Source: Nemertoderma westbladi (taxonomy: Eukaryota > Xenacoelomorpha > Nemertodermatida > Nemertodermatidae). From it: a stretch of 48,888 nt of DNA. The position numbers and the translations under genes are program-made. This document shows positions 21,376-31,380 of the stretch, one piece after another. Below the pieces are notes generated by a model. The model was not told the origin of the DNA. It saw only the letters and a list, made by a program, of their open reading frames with translations, and did not search any database. The stretch lies in assembly GCA_032718475.1 (NCBI GenBank), contig JAUCBJ010005292.1, positions 1 through 48,888 of the forward strand, read 5' to 3'. Position 1 is the stretch's first letter, and each line of letters begins with the position of its first letter.

Positions 21376-24300
21376 GTGAGACTGTCAGACTGTGAGACTT
21401 GAAAGTACCCGTATGCCCGTTACTTGTTCAGGGTTAGGTGTTATATAATGTTACCTGCGATTGTTGTATAGGCCTGGGCTACTGGTAGATGTATCTATAT
21501 TTGTTCGTATATTTCTTTATTAGACCTCGTGCCAAAGATCTATTTCTGTAATTCAATTTTTCAATTTGCAGAGATGCTGTCTAATAAAAGGGAAAGGCAT
21601 TTGATATGGCCTGATGGTCGGGTGGTGTATGTCAGTGTATGTTGTGCTTGGAACAGATTAGGCCTATGAAAATAATTAATCCATTGTTCCTTCGAGTTTT
21701 ACTCTGGATTCTGTTTCCAGAATTACAGTAGTCGTGTATGTTGTGTTCGATGTTCGAGGTCGATGGGATGTTTCTACCTCAGACAATTTCCATAGGCATA
21801 TATCTAATGGACAGTATCAATTTTGGGTCAGTTTGGTTGGGCTCCCCCTAATTATTCCATTCACATAATAACTGGGATGAATCTTCCGTGCATTAAGAGG
21901 GCGCTCTGCACCTGGGGGTGGGGAATTTGCCACCACTTACTCTTACCGGTAACACTTTTTAGTTTTTACTTTACTTTACTGTATCCGACTTTAACTTTTT
22001 ATCTTCCACCTACTTTATTCACTTAGAGCGGATTTGCCTTGGGTATAGGAAGCGGTTCCACAATCGTCTACGTTGTCGACAGATTATCCCAACTGGTTGC
22101 CTCGGGCAACCTCTCTCGGCTGACTTGCGTTCCTACCTCCTTCCAGTCCCGCCAGTTAATCCTCCGCGCCAAACTCTGTCTAACCGACCTGGAATCCACC
22201 CCGGAGTTGGACCTCGTCATGGATGGAGCTGACGAGTTCGACCCCGGGTTGACGCTGATTAAAGGGGGAGGCGGGTGTCTCACCCAGGAGAAGATAGTGG
22301 CGTCGTGCACTAAGAAATTCCTTATTGTTTGTGACCATAGGTAAGTAAGTAGAGACGGGGGGGGGGGGGGGGAACTCGACGCAAAACCCGCCTTGGCGAA
22401 TTAATATCCCGCCTCAATGTTAAATTCTCAATTTAGGGAAAGGAGCAGGTTACAGTGGCACGTTATTTTAACCAAAACAATAAACTAAACACAATAGAAC
22501 AGGTTACAGTTTTATTTTTTAGAGTAATCAGCTGTTATTTGAGTCGAATTTCCCCTGGAGAGGGATGAATTTGTATTGCGTCCAGTTTCCCCCCTATCTG
22601 AGTTAGTAAGTGCTGCAAAATTGTGTTTGTGATACGAAGAATATTTTTTAAATTAAATTTCCGTACATGAACTCTTGACTAAACCTAATTATCATAACAA
22701 TTGAACACTAACTATATATATACATACCGGTACTCGTGTGTAAAATAAATAGCTGTGAGCAGAATAATTTCGCATTTATGTCTTCTATAGATTATTCTAT
22801 AGTGCCCCCCCCCCCCCCCCCCCCCCCCCACCCCCCAACCCCAATAACACGAAATTCACAAAACTTCAGGCCAGTCGCCTAGGCCTGATATTACACAGTT
22901 AGTTAATATCGTATTTATGTCATAATAAATAATATACAATGTAATTGTGTCGACTTATCCTTAAATTTGTACAATAATTAAATGGATGGATAAACTGGTA
23001 ATGGTGGAAAAAATTACTATAGAATTTGTTACTCAAATAATGACTCAAATCAACTCAAATAAAGTATTTTTTACTCATATGATTACTATTGATTCATTAT
23101 TATTTTATACCGGTAAGATTAATTAAATTTATTGTTATTAAACTTTTTTGACTATTAAATTTAAATTTAGAAACTAAATTGTGAAACATTGCAGTGATGA
23201 TTAGGCCTAGTGTTGGTAGCATTAAAACTATTGATTCGAAAATATGAATTAAAATACAAAAATGAATTATTCGTATTATACGTTACGTTACGAAACCCAA
23301 TTTCAGTGTTGTATGTTTCCCCTTTTATTTGAGCTATATTTTCATCTGAGCTCAGTTTATTTTTTTCTCTCAATTTTTCTAACCAGTTTAAATTTCTAGC
23401 TTTGATTGAACTTGAGAAAGCCTTTCCTTTTTCGTTTAAATGTTCCTTTTCGAAATTTTGCTGTGTAGTATTATTAATATATTATGTATGTTTAATGGTA
23501 TTATAAGTACCACCGTATTAGCGTATTACGTTAATTTAGGACCAAAACAAGAATTCACTGACCTGCAAATATAATAATTGATTGGAGTGGGGGGGGGGGG
23601 GGGGGGGGGGCTTATGACGTAATGCTGATAAATAAATACATATAAAACACATTAAACATTTCCACTCGTCTCATCTCCACTCGCGGTTTTTGCTCGCTGA
23701 GCTCGCCTACAATTTGACCGATTTGATTAGCGTAACCATCTGAAACAGCTAAACAAGTGTGCTAACCAATAAATTTGACACACTGACCATTAAGAGGGGC
23801 TAACCCCCAGTATTTTAAGCACTGGGCCGTTCACTTTCACATGTGTTATAGGTTAATGACATTTATGGGCTGGGATTACTCTCTCTCACACTGTAGGCAA
23901 AGATCAGGTGAATTATATTTTGTTAAAATATCTTGTTTAGGAAAGTGAATATTATAGTTCCGAGGGCCTAGAGGGCCCAGAAACCGAGAAGTACTTTGTT
24001 TGCCAAATTTACTAAATATGTACACTTTAGCTTTAAGACGGCCATTTTCATCTGAGCACTATAAACATAAAATGCAAATAATTTTTGAAAATTTTTGTAA
24101 AATTATTATTTTTACTGTTTGACTATAGACGGTCTTCTTATAGCCAGCGTGCTGGCTTTCTATAGTTAATAATATTATTACAGGAAGGAATCAAAACAAA
24201 TCGGATTGAAATGGAAAAAAGGAATTCCTATTGAAGTTATTCCGATGGGCCATGTTCCGGTTGCTAGAAAGATAATGGCGAAGTTTGGGGGGACGGCGAA

Positions 24301-27300
24301 ACTGAGAGAGGCACTCAATAAAGCGGTGAGTTAGGCAAAACTGGGAGAGGCTCTCAATAAAGCGGTGAGTTAGGCAAACCTGGGAGAGGCTCTCAATAAA
24401 GCAGTGAGTTAGGCGAAACTGGGAGAGGCTCTCAATAAAGCGGTGAGTTAGGCAAAAAATGAGAGAGGCACTCAATAAAGCGATGAGTTAGGCAAACCTG
24501 GGAGAGGCTCTCAATAAAGCAGTGAGTTGGGCAAAGCTGGGAGAGGCTCTCAATAAAGCAGTGAGTTAGGCAAAAAATGAGAGAGGCACTCAATGAAGCG
24601 ATGAGTTAGGCAAACCTGGGAGAGGCTCTCAATAAAGCAGTGAGTTAGGCAAAACTGGGAGAGGCTCTCAATATAGCGGTGAGTTAGGCAAAAATTGAGA
24701 GAAGCTCTCAATAAAGCGGTGAGTTAGTTAGACAGACCATACTGGGAGAGGCTGATCCGGAGACAAAATGAGAGAGGCTAAACCGGAGACAAAATGGGAG
24801 AGGCTAAACTGAGAGAGGCTCTCAATAAAGCGGTGAGTTAGGCAAAACTGGGAGAGGCTCAATAAAGCGATGAGTTAGGCAAAACTGAGGGAGGCTATCA
24901 ATAAAGCGGTGAGTTAGGCAAAAAATGAGAGAAGCTCTCAGTAAAGCGGTGAGTAAGGCAAAACTGGGAGAGGCACTCAATAAAGCGGTGAGTTAGAAGT
25001 GATACCAAGTCAATAAAGCGGTGAGTTAGGCAAAACTGGGAGAGGCTCTCAATAAAGCGGTGAGTTAGGCAAAACTGGGAGAGGCTCAATAAAGCGGTGA
25101 GTTAGGCAAAACTGGGAGAGGCTCAATAAACCGGTGAGTTAGGCAAAACTGGGAGAGGCTCTCAATACAGCGGTGAGTTAGGCAAAAAATGAGAGAAGCT
25201 CTCAGTAAAGCGGTGAGTTAGGCAAAACTGGGAGAGGCACTCAATAAAGCGGTGAGTTAGAAGTGATACCGAGTCAATAAAGCGGTGAGTTAGGCAAAAC
25301 TGGGAGAGGCTCTCAATAAAGCGGTGAGTTAGGCAAAACTGGGAGAGGCTCAATAAAGCGGTGAGTTAGGCAAAACTGGGAGAGGCTATCAATAAAGCGG
25401 TGAGTTAGGCAAAAAATGAGAGAAGCTCTCAGTAAAGCGGTGAGTAAGGCAAAACTGGGAGAGGCACTCAATAAAGCGGTGAGTTAGGCAAAACTGGGAG
25501 AGGCTCTCAATAAAGCGGTGAGTTAGGCAAAACTGGGAGAGGCTCAATAAAGCGGTGAGTTAGGCAAAACTGGGAGAGGCTCAATAAACCGGTGAGTTAG
25601 GCAAAACTGGGAGAGGCTCAATAAACCGGTGAGTTAGGCAAAAAAAATGAGAGAAGCTCTCAGTAAAGCGGTGAGTTAGGCAAAACTGGGAGAGGCACTC
25701 AATAAAGCGGTGAGTTAGAAGTGATACCGAGTCAATAAAGCGGTGAGTTAGGCAAAACTGGGAGAGGCTCTCAATAAAGCGGTGAGTTAGGCAAAACTGG
25801 GAGAGGCTCAATAAAGCGGTGAGTTAGGCAAAACTGGGAGAGGCTCAATAAACCGGTGAGTTAGGCAAAACTGGGAGAGGCTCTCAATACAGCGGTGAGT
25901 TAGGCAAAAAATGAGAGAAGCTCTCAATAAAGCGGTGATCTAGGCAAAACAAAGGCAAAACTGAGAGGCATTCAATAAAGCTGTGAGTTAGAAGTGAAGT
26001 GATACCGAGTCAATAAAGCGGTGAGTTAAGCAAAACTGGGAGAGGCTCAATAAACCGGTGAATTAGGCAAAACTGAGGGAGGCTATCAATAAAGGGGTGA
26101 GTGAGTTAGGCAAAAAATGGGAGAAGCTCTCAATAAAGCGGTGATTTAGGCAAAACAAAGTAAGAGAAGCTCTCAATACAGCGGTGATTTAGGCAAAACA
26201 AAGGCAAAACTGAGAGAGGCATTCAATAAAGCTGTGAGTTAGAAGTGATACCGAGTAAATAAAGCGCTGAGTTAGGCAAAACTGGGAGAGGCTCAATAAA
26301 GCGGTGAGTTAGGCAAAAGTGAGAGAGGCATTCAATAAAGCTGTGAGTTAGAAGTGATACCGGCAATAAAGCGGTGAGTTAGGCAAAACTGGGAGAGGCA
26401 CTCAAGCGTAAGAGGCCGGGAGAGGCTCAATAAAGCGGTGAGTTAGGCAAAACTGAGGGAGGCTATCAATAAAGCTGTGAGTTCGGAAAAACTAAGAATG
26501 GCTCTCAATAAAGCTGTGAGTTAGGCAAAAAATGAGAGAAGCTCTCAAGGCGGTGATTTAGGCAAAACAAAGTGGAGAAGGCTCTCAATAAAGCGGTGAG
26601 TTAGTTAGACAGACCATACTGGGAGAGGCTAATCCGGAGACAAAATGGGAGAGGCTAAACCGGAGACAAAATGGGAGAGGCTAAACTGAGAGAGGCTCTC
26701 AATAAAGCGGTGAGTTAGTTAGACAGACCATACTGGGAGAGGCTAATCCGGAGACAAAATGGGAGAGTCTAAATTGCGAGAGGGGCCATACTGGGAGAGG
26801 CTAAACCGGAGACAAAATGGGAGAGGCTAAACTGAGAGAGGCTCTCAATAAAGCGGCTCTCAATAAAGAGGTAAGTTAGGCAAAACTGGGAGAGGCTCTC
26901 AATTACAATAATATATTATGAACTGGTCGGTACACAATCAAAAATATTCGATATTCATATTCCATTTTGAATTACAATAATATATTATGAACCGGTACAC
27001 TTACACATTCAAGAACTGCAGTCGATAGTTTACAAAAATTGCACTAGTTAAATTTAATAATATTGATGTACAGAATGACCCAGTTCTCACTCAAGGGTTG
27101 TAGCAGTCCTGGCATTCGCAATGGGCTATCACGGGATACTGTACTGTGTACTCGTTGCCTAGGGGACAGACAACGTCTGCGTCGACCTCGACCCACTCGC
27201 GACTCCGACACATCTGACACTGAACGTGGGTGGTCAGCTGTCCCGCCTCCATGTAGGCGAGCATCCTGGACTCGCACCTCCCGCTGCACGAGATACTGGG

Positions 27301-30300
27301 CAGCGGCTCCCGGGAGCGACAACCCGAACCGAAGTCGACCGTCTCGCGACTGCGATGCATCACGCAGCCGCTGCACTCCGACAACGTCTCCACGCAGTCC
27401 ACGGCGAATCCGTCGACGAACCAAGCCGTCTCGCAATCATTGCAGTAGTTAACCTCGCAGGTAGCCTCCGGGTAGTTGTCGCACACCTTGCCGCGACACG
27501 TGTTGGCCACGCAGTAGCTCAGGTCCGTGGGTTCGGTACAGGGGTCCCGCGGGCAGCAGGCCCCCACGTCGCTCGCACCGATCCCCGACGATCGGCACGC
27601 GTAGTTGGGCGGGCATTGCAGATCGTTGGCGCACGCGTGCGCGAGGTGCTGGCCGAACTCGCAGGGTCCGTGCGGGTGAAGACCCATCTTTATTGAGGAT
27701 GGACTCTCCGTAGTAACCTCCTCGACATCACCCGAGGTCGATTCTTCCCCAACTTCCTCATCAGCGTTGGCTTCCTTGTCTAACTCGGCTACAGTGTTAG
27801 CGATCTCTGCGAGGGCGGCTTTGTTTGCGTTGGAGGCAGTGGCGGTTGTTATTTCTGGCGTTTTCGCAGTGGTTATTTCCGGTTTCGGGGTTGTGGTTAC
27901 TTCTGGTGTGGTGGCGGTAGTTTGTTCTGGTGTGGTGGCGGTGGTTACTTCTGGTGTGGTGGCGGTGGTTACTTCTGGTGTGGTGGCGGTGGTTATTTCT
28001 GGTGTGGTGGCGGTGGTTATTTCTGGGGTTGGTGTGGCAGTAGTGGTTATTTCCGGTCTTGGGATGGTAGGTACGTCCGGGGTTGTAACTGTTTCCGGGG
28101 GATTGGTTATTCTTTCTTTTGGGTGTTTTACTGGGCGTATTTCGATTTTATCCGTGAGTTCTCGTAGCATCTTCATTCTTGCGTACTTTGCACGAGATGA
28201 GAACATTTTGTTACTCCCATAAGAAAAATTCCATGTCAGAAATATACACACACAAAGCAGGGGTAGCTTCAACATCGTTAATTACTACCTAAATACGTTA
28301 TATTACAATAAAGATAAATATAATTATTATCCAGAATAATTGTCGCTGTGATTGTGGCGTTGAAGCTGTTTGGTAATACTATAAACTTTAAGGGTAGAAC
28401 AGCTGATAGGTATGTGATATAGGAGGTTGTGTCATGTCGCCTCGTTAGCACCTCTCTGGGTTTTGTGAGCTGATTGATGATTGGCTGTAGATGATTATTG
28501 TAGTTCCTCGTATGCTCCTGAGCACCGCCAAATACATAATAAAGACAAATATCTTTAGGTGCACTAAAGAATATTAAGCCAAATATTTCTACCCGTCTCC
28601 CAGGCCTTTATCAATGGTGGTTGTTGGCGATATGGGCAGATCATTTCCTGGGTTAAATAATTAAATATCTTCCATTTATTGCGTTCACACAGCGCATGAA
28701 TGGTTTTGATTTTTAATTTTAATGATGGAATACAATGTATGGTATGAATTTGAAATTTATTTTATTTATTTTTATTTTATTTTTTTAATTTTAATTATTA
28801 ATAACTTGCAATAACACGATTACATTATTATTTTTAGGGTCCAGTAATTACCGATAATGGTAATTTTATATTGGATTGGCAATTCCCTAGCCGAACGTCG
28901 CCTTACGATTGGTCAGATATTAATATAAGTCTGAAGCTAATTCCTGGTGAGTAAACTTTCTTATATAAAACCTTGGGGCGAGCCACGAAGTAAAGCTAAT
29001 TCCTGGTGAGTAAACTTTCTTATATAAATCCTTGGGGCGAGCCACGAAGTAAAGCTAATTCCTGGTGAGTAAACTTTCTTATATAAATCCTTGGGGCGAG
29101 CCACGAAGTAAAGCTAATTCCTGGTGAGTAAATTTTTTTAAATAAAACCTTGGGGCGAGCCACGAAGTAAAGCTAATTCCTGGTGAGTAAACTTTTTTTT
29201 ATATAAAACCTTGGGGCGAGCCACGAAGTAAAGAAAATTTACAAATATATATGTGGGTTCCGCGTCAAAGTAAACGAGCTTAGCATGTGGGTACCGCTGT
29301 CTGTCTATCGGCGAATGTTTAAAGGCTAATAACTCGGATCAACGTTGTTGAAATTAAATCAACTGGTATACAATTGGTATACTGTCAAAAGTCTGCCTTA
29401 GAATTTGTGGGGGTGGACTCAGCAGTTCTCCAGTCTCCCGCTAGAGGGGTTCACCGAATGTTTAAATAGTTAAGGGAATTTTCTTAATATATTTTTTTTT
29501 AAATAGTACCACGAAGACTAAATATATATAGTTTTGAAATTGATATTGGCTAAAATTTGCAAAGTCCCGTTCTACTTACACCGCTACCGCCATCTTCTGA
29601 AAGGAGAATTAGATACTGTTCATATGGCTGTCTGTACGTTTGACTGTCGGTTTGTCTGTCAGTTCAGTATGTCTGTCCATCAATAAAAGCGAGAATTAGA
29701 TACTGTTCATATGGCTGTCTGTACGTTTGACTGTCGGTTTGTCTGTCAGTTCAGTATGTCTGTCCATCAATAAAAGCGTACTATCTGTTTAAAAACTTCC
29801 CTATATGGGTTTTGTGGTCGTTGACTTCATTTCCTGATATCTTTATTCAAATTTGGCATCGTCGTTTCTGTCTGTATGCCTGTCAGTCTGTCCGCCACAA
29901 TATACCCGACAGTCTGACAGCCAAACATACAATTTGGAAGTCATCAAATGTTAAAACTGACACTCAAAATGAATTCTGCGACCAGGAAAACCCTTGAGCA
30001 AAACTTCTAGTTAGATGGTGTGCCCTTTTATTATATTTCACAGACAGATAGTCGGATAGTCAGAAAGACCGACAGACAGACATACGTCATACATACAAAC
30101 TAAATTTCATTAAAAGTGAAAACTGACCTCAGAAGTGAAATCAGCGACCAGGAAAACACCCATAGCAATAATCTTAGCATGGTTTTGTGCTTTCTTGTTG
30201 CTAGATATATATTGACAGACATTCTCACATATTAACAGACAGTTTTTTCACGGGAATGTTCAAACTTTAAAGGGTAGGTGTAATACGCGGATCCGGATCC

Positions 30301-31380
30301 GGAATCGGATTCCAAATTTATCAATTAAGGAAAAGGAGCAGGTTACAGTGGCACGTTATTTTAACCAAAACAATAAACTAACGTCAATAGAACAGGTTAT
30401 AGTTTTATTTTTGGGAGTTATAAAAATGTAAAAAAAATCGACTTCCGTAGGGACAATGTTAAATGTAGAATCCGGATCCGGATCCGCGTTTTACTCTGAC
30501 CCAACTTTATAGGTAATTATCTCGGAATGGTATTTTTCATTCCAAATAATAAACATAAAATGCTACTCTTCTGCCAATTTTTAATATTTTTTGATGCAAT
30601 TTGGACATTCACAAGCTTGGTGTCTTCAAAGGTATTGGTCAGAATTTTAAAATTTTGATCTTAACTCATTTTGTTGGCTTCTAAATGTAAAAACGATAAT
30701 TTTTGAAAAAATATGTAAATAATTAATTAATTTGATAATAAAATTGGAAATTATCAATATCAAAAAATTTTGACCAATAGTTTTATTCAACACTATAACC
30801 TAATTATATACGGTATACGAAATAGCTAGTTATATAACTAAAATATATATCTTTATATAACTTTTTAGTAATAGTTTTAATTTTATGCTACTAAATAGCA
30901 CTAAATTATTATAATTATATTACAACAAAAAAAAATTTTAAACCACTTTCAGCTATCAATTCACCCATATACCAGCAATTATTCAATTTGGACAAAGCCT
31001 TGCCCTGTTACCATTGGTTTTCATTGACTGTGTTAAGCCCAACAATTATTTTCGCGCACCAACCCTATTCTTGCGTTATTGTTTTGGTTTTATATTAACA
31101 AAAGGAATTACATCAAAACTAATTACTAACTTGTGAGGCGCGTGAAGCGCGCCTGGCTTGTTAGTGTAATCTATACCAATGCATGTTTGTGACACAAAAC
31201 GTCTAGATAGAAACCTATTTGAATATAAAAGTAAAAGTTTATCATTTATTTTCTTATCCAGGTGTTGTAGAAACAGGATTGTTCGTTTCCATGGCCAGCA
31301 AGGTATACGTAGGCGCTGAAGACGGCACATGTTATGTGAAAACACCGATCCCACCTCAATCGAATAGCTGTGAAGACTAA
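21286..31380 (+). CDS. RPIA: Ribose-5-phosphate isomerase A (five exons)
   Basis: A cytosolic enzyme of the non-oxidative pentose phosphate pathway that interconverts ribulose 5-phosphate and ribose 5-phosphate. Exons: 21286-21375, 22027-22340, 24184-24325, 28838-28946, 31262-31380. Together they are 774 bases, giving 257 residues, close to the core length of animal RPIA. All introns are GT-AG and the phases (0, 2, 0, 1) join without a stop. Key elements are the phosphate loop GIGSGST (36-42), DGADEFD (96-102) with the two catalytic-site Asp, Lys109 in IKGGGG and the presumed catalytic base Glu118 in CLTQEKI. Exon 3 gives [10 protein letters not shown]; exon 4 gives the [10 protein letters not shown] motif; exon 5 gives the closing [13 protein letters not shown]. 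The start ATG (21286) is the first in frame and gives a short N-terminus without mitochondrial or secretory features. Introns are 651, 1843, 4512 and 2315 bases. Intron 3 holds an antisense gene; introns 3 and 4 begin with tandem copies of the exon-intron junction. Confidence 0.96.
22027..22340 (+). CDS. RPIA: RPIA exon 2
   Basis: Acceptor TTCACTTAG|AGC. Carries phosphate loop and catalytic residues. Donor AG|GTAAGTAAG at 22340/22341 is followed 16 bases later by a 16-nt G run. The frame is left in phase 2 and completes an Arg codon in exon 3. Confidence 0.96.
22357..22372. repeat. poly(G) run, 16 nt, beside a 5' splice site
   Basis: Lies 16 bases into RPIA intron 2. Intronic G runs near donors can act as splicing enhancers; here that is only a possibility. 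Confidence 0.98.
22430..22520. repeat. Dispersed repeat member ('caatagaacaggtta' family)
   Basis: Nearly the same as 30330-30420: GGAGCAGGTTACAGTGGCAC, GTTATTTTAACCAAAACAAT, AATAGAACAGGTTA. Confidence 0.85.
22805..22829. repeat. poly(C) run, 25 nt
   Basis: Longest homopolymer in the window, followed by A and six more C. Confidence 0.98.
23589..23610. repeat. poly(G) run, 22 nt
   Basis: Uninterrupted G run inside RPIA intron 2. Confidence 0.98.
24184..24325 (+). CDS. RPIA: RPIA exon 3
   Basis: Acceptor TTACAG|GAAGGAATC; encodes [20 protein letters not shown] and on to KLREALNKA. Donor GCG|GTGAGT at 24325/24326. This exon end is the template of the long tandem array that follows. Confidence 0.95.
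24301..26905 (+). repeat. Minisatellite made of the RPIA exon 3 end plus its 5' splice site
   Basis: The first unit is the real exon end (24301-24325) and donor. The unit of about 39 bases, ACTGGGAGAGGCTCTCAATA followed by AAGCGGTGAGTTAGGCAAA, is then repeated several dozen times over 2.6 kb. Variants have internal deletions (GGCTCAATAAA, lacking CTCT), changes (AAAAATGAGAGAAGC) and higher-order blocks with AGAAGTGATACCGAGTCAAT. Near 24725-24810 and 26590-26860 there are extra units GACAGACCATACTGGGAGAG and CCGGAGACAAAATGGGAGAG. Most units retain GGTGAGT. In the coding frame the copies continue with a TAG just after the donor, so using a downstream donor would end the protein. Confidence 0.95.
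26906..27090 (-). other. 3' flank of the nested gene
   Basis: Contains a duplicated segment, TTACAATAATATATTATGAA at 26913 and 26971. On the minus strand ATTAAA at about 27057-27052 lies about 35 bases after the nested gene's stop and could be its polyadenylation signal. Confidence 0.35.
27091..28275 (-). CDS. Secreted Thr-rich/Cys-rich protein with cystine-knot-like C-terminus, nested in RPIA intron 3
   Basis: A single uninterrupted frame of 394 residues. Residues 1-20 are a signal peptide. Residues 60-145 form a mucin-like stalk of TTATTPE repeats (about seven copies, many Thr for O-glycosylation), followed by an acidic linker (150-190). Residues 205-242 ([11 protein letters not shown] to GACCP) resemble WAP/lustrin-type cysteine-rich modules. 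Residues 246-294 have [20 protein letters not shown] then C..WFVDG..VDC. Residues 301-391 hold CSGRC (330-334, the CxGxC of a cystine knot) and end CECQDC (386-391), consistent with a CTCK-like domain. It is probably an extracellular matrix or mucus-associated protein; its partners are unknown. It lies wholly within RPIA intron 3 in antisense orientation and has no intron of its own. The Cys-rich half is markedly GC-rich beside its AT-rich surroundings. The domain names are by cysteine pattern only. Confidence 0.8.
   Translation of the reverse strand: MLKLPLLCVCIFLTWNFSYGSNKMFSSRAKYARMKMLRELTDKIEIRPVKHPKERITNPPETVTTPDVPTIPRPEITTTATPTPEITTATTPEITTATTPEVTTATTPEVTTATTPEQTTATTPEVTTTPKPEITTAKTPEITTATASNANKAALAEIANTVAELDKEANADEEVGEESTSGDVEEVTTESPSSIKMGLHPHGPCEFGQHLAHACANDLQCPPNYACRSSGIGASDVGACCPRDPCTEPTDLSYCVANTCRGKVCDNYPEATCEVNYCNDCETAWFVDGFAVDCVETLSECSGCVMHRSRETVDFGSGCRSREPLPSISCSGRCESRMLAYMEAGQLTTHVQCQMCRSREWVEVDADVVCPLGNEYTVQYPVIAHCECQDCYNP
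28838..28946 (+). CDS. RPIA: RPIA exon 4
   Basis: Acceptor TTTTTAG|GGTCCAGTA; encodes [20 protein letters not shown] and on to LKLIPG. Donor CCTG|GTGAGT at 28946/28947. Four extra copies of this exon end and donor follow. Confidence 0.95.
28935..29236 (+). repeat. 59-bp tandem repeat made of the RPIA exon 4 end plus its 5' splice site
   Basis: AAGCTAATTCCTGGTGAGTA occurs at exactly 59-base steps near 28935, 28994, 29053, 29112 and 29171. The first is the true exon end. Each unit ends with CTTGGGGCGAGCCACGAAGT, a block belonging to the dispersed 'ggctcgcc' family, so the amplified unit joins exon end, donor and the edge of a repeat element. The copies are almost identical and therefore recent or homogenised. 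Confidence 0.96.
29600..30250. repeat. Dispersed 'tgtctgtctg' repeat in RPIA intron 4
   Basis: Contains TATGGGTTTTGTGGTCGTTG, CTTCATTTCCTGATATC and GACAGACAGACATACG. Related, partly inverted sequence occurs at 33360-33900, 35150-35280 and 7380-7560. Confidence 0.6.
29604..29777. repeat. 87-bp tandem duplication (two perfect copies)
   Basis: GAGAATTAGATACTGTTCAT through ATCAATAAAAGC occurs at 29604-29690 and again at 29691-29777 without visible difference. It lies inside RPIA intron 4, within a 'tgtctgtctg' family repeat. Confidence 0.95.
30280..30494. mobile_element. MITE-like element, 215 bp
   Basis: Inverted ends: GTAATACGCGGATCCGGATC (from 30280) against the inverse of GATCCGGATCCGCGTTTTAC (to 30494). 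Encloses the 'caatagaacaggtta' repeat core. The remaining copies of the core at 6350 and 22430 lack these GC-rich ends. Confidence 0.65.
31262..31380 (+). CDS. RPIA: RPIA exon 5 (terminal)
   Basis: Acceptor TATCCAG|GTGTTG; encodes [20 protein letters not shown] and ends TAA at 31378-31380. No canonical AATAAA is seen close by; an ATTAAA occurs near 31817. Confidence 0.95.

Larger units (their letters stand above)
16355..22238 (+). repeat. Segmental duplication, copy B (contains functional RPIA exons 1-2)
   Basis: Partner of 9394-15534. This copy joins directly to the rest of the intact RPIA gene, so it is the parental or functional one. It carries its own insertions: 16388-17407 and 19814-21077. 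Both have empty counterparts in copy A or flanking target duplications. Confidence 0.92.
22341..24183 (+). other. RPIA intron 2
   Basis: No gene is seen. It holds poly(G) 22357-22372, the 'caatagaacaggtta' repeat at 22430-22520, poly(C) 22805-22829 and poly(G) 23589-23610, otherwise AT-rich sequence. Confidence 0.8.

Noticed and set aside
24191-25811. Antisense frames with a repeated [13 protein letters not shown] peptide
   Set aside because: The 39-base repeat unit is a multiple of three, so frames stay open by periodicity. They are antisense to the RPIA exon-junction array.
27044-28222. Other frames on both strands over the nested Cys-rich gene
   Set aside because: GC-rich coding sequence and Thr repeats leave several frames open. 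Only the minus frame from 28275 has a signal peptide and ordered cysteine modules.
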